The position numbers and the translations under genes are program-made. The notes under the pieces were generated by a model, which worked only from the letters and a program-made list of their open reading frames with translations, had not been told where the DNA came from and made no database searches. DNA of 64,000 nucleotides from Pseudomonas reinekei (GTDB taxonomy: Bacteria > Pseudomonadota > Gammaproteobacteria > Pseudomonadales > Pseudomonadaceae). Location of the stretch: NCBI RefSeq assembly GCF_001945365.1, contig NZ_MSTQ01000001.1, positions 62,001 to 126,000 on the forward strand, read 5' to 3'. Shown piece after piece: positions 9,211 to 17,562 of the stretch (position 1 is its first letter; each line of letters opens with the position of its first letter).

Positions 9211-10374
9211 TCAGAACGAGCGGGGCAACTCGAGCAGATGCTCGGCCACGTACGACAGGATCAGGTTGGTTGAGATCGGTGCAACCTGGTACAGACGGGT
9301 TTCGCGGAATTTTCGCTCTACGTCGTACTCGCAGGCGAAACCGAAGCCACCGTGGGTTTGCAAGCAAGCATTAGCCGCTTCCCAGGACGCCTTGGCTGCG
9401 AGGTACTTGGCCATGTTGGCGCTTGCGCCGGCGTTGATTCCGCTGTCGTATTCTTCGCAGGCGCGCCAACGCATCAGGTCAGCCGCTTCGATTTCGATGT
9501 GGGCTTCCGCGATCGGGAACTGCACGCCCTGGTTTTGTCCGATCGGACGGCCGAATACCACACGGTCGCGGGCATAGGCGCTGGATTTCTCGGTGAACCA
9601 GCGTCCATCGCCGATGCACTCGGCAGCGATCAGGGTACGCTCTGCATTGAGGCCATCAAGGATGTAGCGGAAGCCTTTGCCTTCTTCACCGATCAGGCTG
9701 TCGGCCGGCAACTCAAGGTTGTCAAAGAACAATTCGTTGGTTTCGTGATTGACCATGTTGGCAATCGGCTGCACGGTCAGGCCCTTGCCGATGGTCTCGC
9801 GCAGATCGACGAGGAAAATCGACATGCCTTCAGACTTCTTCTTCACCTCCGCTAGCGGTGTGGTGCGGGCGAGGAGGATCATCAGGTCGGAATGTTGGAT
9901 ACGCGAGATCCACACCTTCTGGCCGTTGATCACGTACTTGTCGCCCCTGCGCACGGCGGTGGTCTTGATCTTGGTGGTGTCGGTACCAGTGGTAGGTTCG
10001 GTCACACCCATCGATTGCAGGCGCAGTTCGCCACTGGCCAGTTTCGGCAGGTAGTAGGTCTTCTGCGCGTCGCTGCCATGACGTAGCAGCGTAAACATGT
10101 TGTACATCTGGCCGTGAATGGTGCCGGAGTTGCCGCCACAGTAATTCACTTCTTCCAGGATCACCGAGGCTTCGGCCAGGCCCAGGCCGGAACCGCCGTA
10201 CTCTTCGGGGATCATTGCCGACAACCACCCGGCCTGGGTCATGGCGCTGACGAAGGCTTCAGGAAAACCTTTTTCTTCATCGATCTTGCGCCAGTAGGCA
10301 GCGTCGAACTCGGCACACAGGGCGCGGACGCCTTCACGGATGGATTTGATGTCTTCGCTGTTACGGTGGCTCAT
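9211..10374 (-). CDS. Acyl-CoA dehydrogenase, predicted methylsuccinyl-CoA dehydrogenase
   Basis: A 387-residue acyl-CoA dehydrogenase with standard FAD motifs (MGVTEPTTGTD near 122-132, WISRIQHSD, FGRPIGQNQGVQFPIAE). The position that carries the catalytic Glu in most short- and medium-chain enzymes reads YQVAPIST here. A Glu at residue 245 (GLNAERTL) matches the isovaleryl-CoA-dehydrogenase-type base, so activity is plausible. Start MSHRNSEDIK at 10374. It sits between a hydratase and a CitE-type lyase, like the P. aeruginosa itaconate operon dehydrogenase PA0879 (from memory), and opposite the mml genes that make methylsuccinyl-CoA. Electrons would go to the neighbouring EtfAB. Substrate inferred. 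Confidence 0.85.
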   Translation of the reverse strand: MSHRNSEDIKSIREGVRALCAEFDAAYWRKIDEEKGFPEAFVSAMTQAGWLSAMIPEEYGGSGLGLAEASVILEEVNYCGGNSGTIHGQMYNMFTLLRHGSDAQKTYYLPKLASGELRLQSMGVTEPTTGTDTTKIKTTAVRRGDKYVINGQKVWISRIQHSDLMILLARTTPLAEVKKKSEGMSIFLVDLRETIGKGLTVQPIANMVNHETNELFFDNLELPADSLIGEEGKGFRYILDGLNAERTLIAAECIGDGRWFTEKSSAYARDRVVFGRPIGQNQGVQFPIAEAHIEIEAADLMRWRACEEYDSGINAGASANMAKYLAAKASWEAANACLQTHGGFGFACEYDVERKFRETRLYQVAPISTNLILSYVAEHLLELPRSF

Positions 10375-10429
10375 GGAGCGTTCCTCGAATTGGGCGTCCG
10401 CGACCAAGGCGGGCGCATTTTTTATAGAG

Positions 10430-11266
10430 TCAGTCGAAATGCACTTCGGCTTGCTGGCAAAGGCCGCTCGCATTGCTTGCCCACAGTTCGGCGGTGCCGG
10501 AACCCGTGTGTCGTCCACCGAGTTGGAAGTCGTCCGGGGCAATCAGCGGACGCAGCCCGCGGAAACTAAAGCGGCGCACGCGGGCCAGGGGATTGGCGCG
10601 CACGAAAGCAGTCATGCTCAGGGTGGCGGTCAATGGGCCATGAACTACCAAGTTGGGGTAGCCTTCGGTCTCTGTGACGTAGGGCCAGTCGAAGTGAATG
10701 CGGTGGGCATTGAAGGTCAATGCGGAATAGCGGAACAGCAACACCGGAGTGGGGCTAAAGTTCTCCCTCCACTCGGATTCAGGCACTGGCTCACCTTGCC
10801 CCAGCTTGGGTGGGCTAGGCTCGCGGTAGACAATGTCTTGTTCTTCCGAGATGCATAGCTGGCCGTCCTGCCAATACTCATGCTTGAGTGTCACGAACAG
10901 CAGCGAGCCCGTGTGACCGGTCTTTTCCGCGATCTTTTCGATCCGGGTCTTGCGGGTGGCTTGCAACCCCACGCGCAACGGCTCGATGAAATCCAGGCGC
11001 CCGCCAGCCCACATCCGGTTGCGACCATGAGCCGGCGGCATGAAAGTGCCGAGTGCCGGGTGCCCGTCCGTACCCAGATCGCTGCTGTCGGCTGGCTCCG
11101 TAAAGAAGCACCAGTGCCAGAGCCACGGAAGTTCTTCACCCTGACCAGGAACTTTCACGTTGAAAGTCGCGGCAATGCGCTGGATCAGGTTACGGCTGAA
11201 CTGGTCGTGGGCTTCCTGGGTACGTCCCAGCCATTGGGATGGATCGAAACTGAGCATGTCTGGCAT
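10430..11266 (-). CDS. MaoC/FAS1-like dehydratase, predicted itaconyl/mesaconyl-C4-CoA hydratase
   Basis: A 278-residue double-hotdog hydratase with an N-terminal FAS1-like dehydratase domain and a C-terminal domain carrying the catalytic region LTFNAHRIHFDWPY and VVHGPL. Homologues include itaconyl-CoA hydratase (Ich) of P. aeruginosa and mesaconyl-C4-CoA hydratase of Chloroflexus. It would add water to mesaconyl-C4-CoA or itaconyl-CoA to form citramalyl-CoA, the substrate of the lyase two genes downstream. First gene of the minus-strand unit, divergent from mmlC. No family III CoA-transferase (Ict) is adjacent. Family good, substrate inferred. Confidence 0.8.
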   Translation of the reverse strand: MPDMLSFDPSQWLGRTQEAHDQFSRNLIQRIAATFNVKVPGQGEELPWLWHWCFFTEPADSSDLGTDGHPALGTFMPPAHGRNRMWAGGRLDFIEPLRVGLQATRKTRIEKIAEKTGHTGSLLFVTLKHEYWQDGQLCISEEQDIVYREPSPPKLGQGEPVPESEWRENFSPTPVLLFRYSALTFNAHRIHFDWPYVTETEGYPNLVVHGPLTATLSMTAFVRANPLARVRRFSFRGLRPLIAPDDFQLGGRHTGSGTAELWASNASGLCQQAEVHFD

Positions 11267-11536
11267 CCGCTGATGTTGTGCGATGCATGATGCTAGGAGC
11301 GTGGCGAGAGGGGGAATTAGCTTTTGCGGAAGAGGGGGTCAACTAATGGCTAAGGAGGTAGGCCATTCAGTTTTAGCGGTGAGGGTTTGAGCGGCAAGGC
11401 AAACGCATCCGCTGGATCACAGGCACAACTCAGGAGCTTAAGCCAGGCGAAACGCGGGCTTTCGCGATGCAAAATTGCCGGCGCGTTCGTTGACCGCCCA
11501 TGCTGTGCGCATTGCCCCCATTGAGGTTGAGCTGCA
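11267..11536. promoter_or_regulatory. Divergent promoter region between the hydratase unit and the mml cluster
   Basis: A 270-base gene-free region separating two outward-reading units that are predicted to work in one pathway. The mmlC ribosome-binding site (GAGGTTGAGCTGCA then ATG) is visible. No convincing T-N11-A dyad was located by eye. Shared control by the LysR product MmlR is an inference. Confidence 0.5.
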
Positions 11537-12733
11537 ATGAAAAACGCGCTGATCGTTTCGCCCCTTCGCACACCCATCGGCAAGTTTGGCGGCGCGCTGG
11601 CTCCGCTCACAGCCGAGCATTTGGCCTCGTTCATGATTAGCCAGGTGATGGCGCGCACGGGAGTGCCGGGACACTCACTGGACGAGGTGATCGTCGCACA
11701 GTCCTACGCCTCCAGTGAGGCACCGTGCATCGGTCGATACGCTGCGTTGTCCGCGGGCCTACCTGTTGAGGTGCCGGGCTACACGCTGGATCGTCGTTGC
11801 GGCTCGGGCCTGCAGGCGGTGATCGATGCTTCCATGATGGTCAAAACTGGCAATGCCGAAGCGGTGCTGGTGGTTGGTGTAGAGAGCATGAGCAACATTG
11901 AGTACTACAGCACCGACATGCGCTGGGGCGCGCGAGCTGGCAGCGTGCGCTTTCATGACCGCCTGGAGCGCGGTCGCGAGCGTTCGCAGCCTTCCGAGCG
12001 ATTCGGGCACATTTCCGGGATGCCGGAAACCGCCGATAACCTGGCCCTGGACTATGGCATTAGCCGCGAGGAAGCGGATAGCTTCTCCGTGCGCAGCCAC
12101 CAGAATGCCGCGGCTGCCTGGCGAGAAGGGCGCTTCGCCGATGAAGTGGTCGCGGTAGATGTGCCCGGCAAGCGCGGCGCCGTCACGCGGGTAACAATAG
12201 ACGAGGGCATTCGTGAGGACGCCAGCCTCGAAAGCATGAAGGCCCTCCGCCTCATTCGCCCCGAAGGCGTGTGCACGGCGGGCAATTCCAGCCAGCAGAA
12301 CGACGCGGCAGCGGGCTGTCTGGTGGTGTCGCCGGAGTACGCCGCGCGTCACGGATTGACGCCAATGGCGCGTCTGGTGGACTGGGCCGCCGCGGGTTGC
12401 GAACCCTCGCGTATGGGCATCGGGCCAGTACCTGCCACGCAAAAGCTGTTGATGCGAACCGGGTTGAGCCTGGCCGAACTGGACTTGATCGAGCTCAACG
12501 AAGCCTTCGCTGCCCAGGCCCTGGCGGTGCTCAAGACCTGGGGCCTGGACGACTTGTCCCGGGTGAACGTCAACGGTTCGGGGATTTCGTTGGGCCACCC
12601 CATTGGGGCCACGGGTGTGCGCATTATGACCACGCTGTTGCACGAAATGCGTCGGCGCGAGGCACGCTATGGCTTGGAAACCATGTGCATCGGTGGCGGC
12701 CAGGGACTGGCGGCGTTGTTCGAGCGCGTTTGA
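11537..12733 (+). CDS. mmlC: Thiolase, 4-methyl-3-oxoadipyl-CoA thiolase (MmlC)
   Basis: A 398-residue thiolase with the full catalytic set: nucleophile C88 (DRRCGSG), H354 (GHPIGATG) and C384 (CIGGGQG). It cleaves a 3-oxoacyl-CoA; here, by analogy with PcaF, 4-methyl-3-oxoadipyl-CoA plus CoA to acetyl-CoA and methylsuccinyl-CoA. It opens a plus-strand cluster whose gene content, count (ten) and length (11537-20915, about 9.4 kb) match the mml cluster described for P. reinekei MT1, where mmlC encodes the thiolase. Family certain; substrate rests on that match. Confidence 0.9.
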   Translation: MKNALIVSPLRTPIGKFGGALAPLTAEHLASFMISQVMARTGVPGHSLDEVIVAQSYASSEAPCIGRYAALSAGLPVEVPGYTLDRRCGSGLQAVIDASMMVKTGNAEAVLVVGVESMSNIEYYSTDMRWGARAGSVRFHDRLERGRERSQPSERFGHISGMPETADNLALDYGISREEADSFSVRSHQNAAAAWREGRFADEVVAVDVPGKRGAVTRVTIDEGIREDASLESMKALRLIRPEGVCTAGNSSQQNDAAAGCLVVSPEYAARHGLTPMARLVDWAAAGCEPSRMGIGPVPATQKLLMRTGLSLAELDLIELNEAFAAQALAVLKTWGLDDLSRVNVNGSGISLGHPIGATGVRIMTTLLHEMRRREARYGLETMCIGGGQGLAALFERV

Positions 12734-12890
12734 TCGACCGATGCCGTTTGCGCGGCTGTACACTCGCCTTAAGCGCTTCTTAAGGTGCTGTTAACGAGAT
12801 ATCAACTGCGCAGTCGGTACCGGCAACGGATAATCCGGAAAAACCAGCGGCACAGCCGCGAACTAACAAAAACCGTTGAGGTACAAAGCC

Positions 12891-13784
12891 ATGATGCAGT
12901 CCCGCATGATCGGAGACATTAAAGTTACCCGTATTCTTGAATACGCGGGCCCGACCCATGATCCCGCGTTCCTGTTTCCGGGCATGGAGGAGGGTGTACT
13001 GCAACAGCACCGTGACCTGATGGCGCCAAATCACTGGATCGAGCACATGAACAAGTTGCTGGTCACTATCCAGTTCTGGATCGTGCACGTGGGCAGCAAC
13101 ATCATTGTGATCGACACCGGCGTCGGTAACTTTAAGCCGCGGCCGGGCATTGCGCGCATGAACATGCTCAACACCCTGGTCAAGGAGTGGATGATCGCCG
13201 CTGGCGCACCGCCCGAGAAAGTCACACACGTGGTCATCACCCACCTTCACTCCGACCATGTGGGCTGGAACACCACCTGGCAGGACGGCCGCTGGGTGCC
13301 GACGTTCCCCAATGCGCGTTACTACCTGCCCAAGGACGACTTCGATTTCTGTCACCAGGGCAAGAACAAGGAAGCCGGCGTGATTGACGTGTTCGGAGAG
13401 TCGTTTTTCGACAGCGTGATGCCGATCGTCAACGAAGGCCTTGCAGAAATGATGTTGCCAGGTGAAGAAATCGCCGATTGCCTGGTGGTCGAAGCTGCGC
13501 CGGGGCACAGTCCTGGTCAGGTGGCTTTCCGTGTGCGATCTCAAGGGCAAGAAGGTATTTTCTGTGGCGACATCCTGCACAGCCCGATCCAGATCGTGCG
13601 CCCGGACATCAACTCCGGTTACTGCATCTGGGAAGACATCGCTCGCCGCACCCGTCTGGAATTTCTCAATAACGCGGCCGACCGCGAAGCGCTGATCATG
13701 CCGGTGCACTTTGGTGAGCCGCATTGCGGTTTCATCCGTCGCCAGGGCAACGGCTTCGTGTTCGAGCCGTCGCACTGGGTTTGA
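12891..13784 (+). CDS. mmlL: Metallo-beta-lactamase-fold enol-lactone hydrolase (MmlL)
   Basis: A 297-residue MBL-fold hydrolase with a complete metal site: HLHSDH at residues 118-123, H206 (GHSPG), D227 (CGDILH) and H273 (PVHFGEPH). The start at ATG 12891 has GAGG nine bases 5'; an upstream TTG is disregarded. In the matching MT1 cluster an MBL protein opens the 4-methyl-3-oxoadipate enol-lactone ring, replacing the alpha/beta-hydrolase CatD/PcaD of the ordinary pathway. No CatD-like gene occurs in this window, which supports that role. The relationship to AHL-lactonase-like MBL enzymes is visible from the motifs. Confidence 0.88.
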   Translation: MMQSRMIGDIKVTRILEYAGPTHDPAFLFPGMEEGVLQQHRDLMAPNHWIEHMNKLLVTIQFWIVHVGSNIIVIDTGVGNFKPRPGIARMNMLNTLVKEWMIAAGAPPEKVTHVVITHLHSDHVGWNTTWQDGRWVPTFPNARYYLPKDDFDFCHQGKNKEAGVIDVFGESFFDSVMPIVNEGLAEMMLPGEEIADCLVVEAAPGHSPGQVAFRVRSQGQEGIFCGDILHSPIQIVRPDINSGYCIWEDIARRTRLEFLNNAADREALIMPVHFGEPHCGFIRRQGNGFVFEPSHWV

Positions 13785-13927
13785 TACCGGCTTGTTTGCC
13801 GTGCTTGTAGTTTGCCGTGCTTGTAAAGTAGCCGCGACCGCGCCGGTCGTGGCTATGTTGAATGCCACTAGGCAGACTCAATGTACTGTGAGTACAGTAA
13901 GTCTCACTTGGCAGGAACCGTGCGACC

Positions 13928-14830
13928 ATGGCGATGCATTTCGATATCACCGATTTCCGTCTGTTCATCAACATCGCGGAAACCAGCAGTCTTACCCGCG
14001 GCTCCGAGCGCTCGTTCCTTTCGGTGCCCGCAACAAGCAACCGTATCAAAAACCTGGAAGAAAACCTCGGCGTGCGCTTGCTCGAGCGCTCGCCTCAGGG
14101 TGTGACCCTGACCAACGCCGGCAAGACCTATTTACAGCACGCGCGGGTGATCCTATCCCAGCTGGAAATGCTCACCGGCGATCTACAGCAATACACCGAC
14201 GGCCTCAAGGGGCAGTTGCGCCTGCAAGCCAACACCACCGCGATTACCGAATACCTGCCACCGGTGGTGGGTGAGTATCTGATCAGTCATCCGGATGTGC
14301 ACATCGACATGCGCGAGCGTCTCAGTGACGACATCGTGCGTGCCGTTCGCGAGGGCAGCACCGATCTGGGCATCGTGTCCGGGAGCGTGGTTACCGACGG
14401 CTTGCAGAGTGTGCCGCTGGTATCCAGCCGTTTGATGGTCATCGCGCCGCTGGATCACCCAATTCTGTTGCGCGGTGATGTGTTTTTTAAGGAAACCCTG
14501 CAATACGCCTTTGTATCGTTGCTCGAGGGCAGCGCAATCAATGTGTTCCTCAGCCGCGCCGCCGCCGCGTTGCACCTGCCGCTGACCATTCGGGTACAGG
14601 TTGCCAGTTCCGACGCCATCTTCCGTATGGTCGAAGCAGGGGCCGGTATTGCCATCGTGCCTCAGGCCAGTTACGACCGGCTCAAGGGGCGGCAGGGTAT
14701 CGGTGCCTGTCAATTGCTTGATCCCTGGGCGGTGCGGACCTTCCAGCTCTGTTCCCAGGATTTCGACGGCCTCTCGACCTTCGCCCGCGAATTCGCCGAC
14801 GCGCTCATCGAGCGTTACCGCACGGTCTAG
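13928..14830 (+). CDS. mmlR: LysR family regulator of the mml cluster (MmlR)
   Basis: A 300-residue LysR protein: winged HTH at about residues 5-65 (RSFLSVPATSNRIKNLEENL) and an effector domain. It is encoded in the same direction as the catabolic genes, unusual for LysR regulators, which are normally divergent. In P. reinekei MT1 the operon is reported to have two promoters and to respond to 4-methyl-3-oxoadipate. The gene precedes a 298-base spacer with a dyad suited to a LysR operator. Regulator family certain; role from context. Confidence 0.9.
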   Translation: MAMHFDITDFRLFINIAETSSLTRGSERSFLSVPATSNRIKNLEENLGVRLLERSPQGVTLTNAGKTYLQHARVILSQLEMLTGDLQQYTDGLKGQLRLQANTTAITEYLPPVVGEYLISHPDVHIDMRERLSDDIVRAVREGSTDLGIVSGSVVTDGLQSVPLVSSRLMVIAPLDHPILLRGDVFFKETLQYAFVSLLEGSAINVFLSRAAAALHLPLTIRVQVASSDAIFRMVEAGAGIAIVPQASYDRLKGRQGIGACQLLDPWAVRTFQLCSQDFDGLSTFAREFADALIERYRTV

Positions 14831-14870
14831 ATCCGCCTGAATTGCCTCCCCATAGATGCAGAAATCCACT

Positions 14871-14958
14871 GTAGGAGCTGCCGCAGGCTGCGATCTTTTG
14901 ATTTGTTTTTAAAAATCAAAAGATCGCAGCCTCGTTGCACTCGATAGCTTCTACAGGG
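14871..14958. repeat. REP-like element with a 19-base-pair palindrome
   Basis: Begins with the Pseudomonas signature GTAGGAGCTGCCGCAGG. It contains perfect 19-base arms at 14886-14904 and 14913-14931 around an eight-base loop, then ends near CTTCTACAGGG, the partner of the opening sequence. It lies inside the mml cluster, between mmlR and mmlF, and could partly terminate or stabilise transcripts there. Confidence 0.85.
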
Positions 14959-14983
14959 TTTCGCGCATGTTACGCAGGCAGCC

Positions 14984-15000
14984 ATTAATCGATCGTTAAT
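14984..15000. promoter_or_regulatory. Candidate LysR operator upstream of mmlF
   Basis: ATTAATCGATCGTTAAT is a near-perfect dyad (ATTAA/TTAAT arms around TCGATCG) about 130 bases before mmlF. It fits an internal promoter controlled by MmlR. Position and symmetry are the only evidence. Confidence 0.45.
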
Positions 15001-15128
15001 TCGCCCTTTCGAAGTCCGAAATTGTGGGCCTCGGGCCGCACTGGCAAGCTGATTCAAACGCGGGGTAGCGCCTTGCACTGCTTGCCAGACTCCGGCCTGG
15101 CCCCAAGAACGAGAAAGGATGTATAGCG

Positions 15129-15821
15129 ATGATCAACAAGCTGTTGCCTAGCGCCATTGAAGCGCTGGCGGACATTCCCGACGGGGCTGTGGTGGCCGTG
15201 GGCGGCTTCGGCGGCGCTGGCATGCCCGACGACCTGATTCAGGCATTGATCGCTCAGGGCGCGACCGACCTGACTCTGGTCAGCAACAACGCCGGCCAGG
15301 GCGATACCGGTTTGGCCGCGCTGCTCAAGGCGGGCCGCGTTCGCCGGATCCTTTGCTCCTACCCGCGAATGAACGGTTCTCATGTGTTCGAGACCCTCTA
15401 CCGTGCCGGAAAAATCGAACTGGAGATCGTCCCTCAGGGCAACTTGGCCGAGCGCCTGCGGGCCGCCGGCTGCGGCATCGGTGGTTTTTACACGCCGACT
15501 GGCTTTGGCACCTTGTTGGCCAAAGGCAAGGAATCGCGCACCATCGACGGCCGCAACTACGTGCTCGAATACCCCATCCACGTTGACTTCGCCTTGATCA
15601 ATGCTGAGGAGGGCGATCGCTGGGGCAACCTGGTGTACCGCAAAACCGCGCGCAATTTCGCCCCGATCATGGCCATGGCCGCGCACAACACCATTGCTTC
15701 GGTCGGTCGCGTGGTGGAGTTGGGTGAGCTTGATCCGGAGCGGATCATCACCCCCGGTATCTTCGTCAAACACATTGTCCAGCGCACCGATGTTGCGCCG
15801 GCACAGCAGCAGGTGGGATGA
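15129..15821 (+). CDS. mmlF: CoA-transferase subunit A, 4-methyl-3-oxoadipate activation (MmlF)
   Basis: A 230-residue class I CoA-transferase alpha subunit (PcaI/AtoD/ScoA type) with the glycine-rich VGGFGGAGMPDDLIQAL near residues 22-38 and AHNTIASV near the C-terminus. With MmlG it would transfer CoA from succinyl-CoA to 4-methyl-3-oxoadipate. A good Shine-Dalgarno (GAAAGGATG) precedes it, and the beta-subunit gene follows six bases after its stop. Assignment to mml rests on the cluster match; ordinary 3-oxoadipate CoA-transferase activity is also likely. Confidence 0.92.
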   Translation: MINKLLPSAIEALADIPDGAVVAVGGFGGAGMPDDLIQALIAQGATDLTLVSNNAGQGDTGLAALLKAGRVRRILCSYPRMNGSHVFETLYRAGKIELEIVPQGNLAERLRAAGCGIGGFYTPTGFGTLLAKGKESRTIDGRNYVLEYPIHVDFALINAEEGDRWGNLVYRKTARNFAPIMAMAAHNTIASVGRVVELGELDPERIITPGIFVKHIVQRTDVAPAQQQVG

Positions 15822-15827
15822 ACAAAA

Positions 15828-16496
15828 ATGGACAAAAACATTCGCAACGCAATGGCGGCTCGCGTCGCCCGCGACATCCCTGAAGGCGCCTACGTCAACC
15901 TGGGCATCGGCCTGCCAACCCTGGTGGCCAACCACCTGCCACAGGAGAAGGACATTTTCCTGCACAGTGAAAACGGCGTACTGGGACGCTGGGTGGCCGC
16001 GCTTCCCGGTCAGGAAGATTGGGACATGATCAACGCCGGCAAAGAGCCGATCCAGCCGCTACCGGGCGTCGCATTCTTTCACCATGCCGACTCCTTCGGG
16101 ATGATGCGCGGGGGCCATCTGGACATCTGCGTCCTTGGCGCATTCCAGGTCGCAGCCAACGGCGACCTGGCCAACTGGCATACCGGCGCTAAGGATGCCA
16201 TTCCCGCAGTAGGCGGTGCGATGGACCTGGCGATCGGCGCCAAGCGCATCTTTGTGATGATGGATCACCTGGGCAAGGACGGTCAGAGCAAGTTTTTGTC
16301 CGCCTGCACCTACCCATTGACCGGGCTGGGCTGCGTCAGTCGGGTCTACACCGACATGGCCACCCTGGAACTGACCGATGACGGTGTGTTGGTGCTGGAG
16401 CTGATTGGCGATGTCACTGCCGAACGCCTGCAGGAGCTGACACCCGTGCCACTGGACTTTTCCATCCTCAACTTAGCATCAATGGCTAAGATATAA
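15828..16496 (+). CDS. mmlG: CoA-transferase subunit B, 4-methyl-3-oxoadipate activation (MmlG)
   Basis: A 222-residue class I CoA-transferase beta subunit (PcaJ/AtoA/ScoB type). The catalytic Glu that forms the glutamyl-CoA thioester is E48 in FLHSENGVLG, and GGHLDICVLGAFQV and GAMDLAIGAK are family motifs. It forms a heterodimer with MmlF and is translationally coupled to it. Substrate specificity for the methylated 3-oxoadipate is taken from the neighbouring lactone isomerases and the published cluster. Confidence 0.93.
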   Translation: MDKNIRNAMAARVARDIPEGAYVNLGIGLPTLVANHLPQEKDIFLHSENGVLGRWVAALPGQEDWDMINAGKEPIQPLPGVAFFHHADSFGMMRGGHLDICVLGAFQVAANGDLANWHTGAKDAIPAVGGAMDLAIGAKRIFVMMDHLGKDGQSKFLSACTYPLTGLGCVSRVYTDMATLELTDDGVLVLELIGDVTAERLQELTPVPLDFSILNLASMAKI

Positions 16497-16506
16497 GGCG
16501 CCGGTC

Positions 16507-17394
16507 ATGGAGCTGCATACCTCTGGACAGTACTGGGATCAGCGGGACCTGACCGAATTGCTTGCGCTGGATCTGGATGGGCAAAACCGATACCGCAGCC
16601 ATACCAGTGACGTCGACAACCACGGACATGTCTATGGCGGACAATTGATCGCCCAAACGCTTTGGGCGGCGGCGCAAGGCTTGGAAGGGCGCAGCCCCAG
16701 TCTGTTGCAAATGACCTTTCTCAATGATGCCAGCCCGCTGGACACCATTGAGTACAGCGTGGAGTTGCTGCAGGACGGCCGATGCTTCTCCAACCGGCAT
16801 ATCTATGGCGTGCAGGGCACCGGCCTGGTGTTGAGCGCCAACGCGTCATTCCAGAAAACCAGCACTGACAGTGGCAGGGTCTATCACTTGGACCGCCTGC
16901 TGCCGACACCCGAAAGCCTGCCGACTCTCGCCGAATCGGCCGCCAGTCAGATGCATCAGGGCCACGCTCTTCGTTTGCGCTTAATTGACCGGCCTGTTCT
17001 TGACGTGCGGCCAATCCACGCTGAAAGAGCGGGCGGGCGACCAGACGATCAGCCCGAGGTCGGCTACTGGGTGCGTTTGAACCAGCCGCTGCCGAACGAA
17101 GGTTGTCTGCACCCTGCGGCGCTGGCCTATATGTCCGACTGCTGGCTCAACCGATGTCTGGTGCCGTCGCCTTCGATGCCTGATCCGTGGCAGCACGGCC
17201 GCGTCAGTCAGCTCAATCACAGTCTGTGGTTCCACAGCTCGTTAATCGATGCCAACGACTGGCTGCTTTTTCTGAGCGAGCCTGTTCGTAGCCTGGCCGG
17301 TCGCGGTTTGGTCACGACCCACATTTATCAGCGTTATGGCCGGCTTGTCGCGAGCATGACTCAAGACATGTTGCTGTCGCCGTTGGTTGCGTGA
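16507..17394 (+). CDS. TesB-like acyl-CoA thioesterase
   Basis: A 295-residue double-hotdog thioesterase II: HVYGGQLIAQTLWAA near residue 40 and the C-terminal LNHSLWFHSSLIDANDWLLF followed by GRGLVTTHIY. TesB enzymes hydrolyse acyl-CoA to free acid and CoA. It begins 10 bases after mmlG and belongs to the same unit, an unusual place for a thioesterase. I suggest it hydrolyses methylsuccinyl-CoA, or dead-end CoA esters, to free methylsuccinate that MmlK then re-activates. That role is inference. It is the one gene of the ten for which I do not remember a published symbol. Confidence 0.85.
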   Translation: MELHTSGQYWDQRDLTELLALDLDGQNRYRSHTSDVDNHGHVYGGQLIAQTLWAAAQGLEGRSPSLLQMTFLNDASPLDTIEYSVELLQDGRCFSNRHIYGVQGTGLVLSANASFQKTSTDSGRVYHLDRLLPTPESLPTLAESAASQMHQGHALRLRLIDRPVLDVRPIHAERAGGRPDDQPEVGYWVRLNQPLPNEGCLHPAALAYMSDCWLNRCLVPSPSMPDPWQHGRVSQLNHSLWFHSSLIDANDWLLFLSEPVRSLAGRGLVTTHIYQRYGRLVASMTQDMLLSPLVA

Positions 17395-17562
17395 ATGAGA
17401 TGGTCTTAGCTATTGCGAAAGAGGGACTTCCACAACGGCAAATGGGCAGAAGCAACGAACTCCCTCATGCTGCGAATGCGGATTGCGCATCGGTAACAGA
17501 AACACCCATGGCGTTGCTCTGAGGCCATGAGCAGTTCACCAATAACAATAAGGAAGGTCATC

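Noticed and set aside
7674..9577. Several overlapping open frames opposite etfB, the lyase and the acyl-CoA dehydrogenase
   Set aside because: They lack family resemblance and start signals and are explained as complement-strand shadows.
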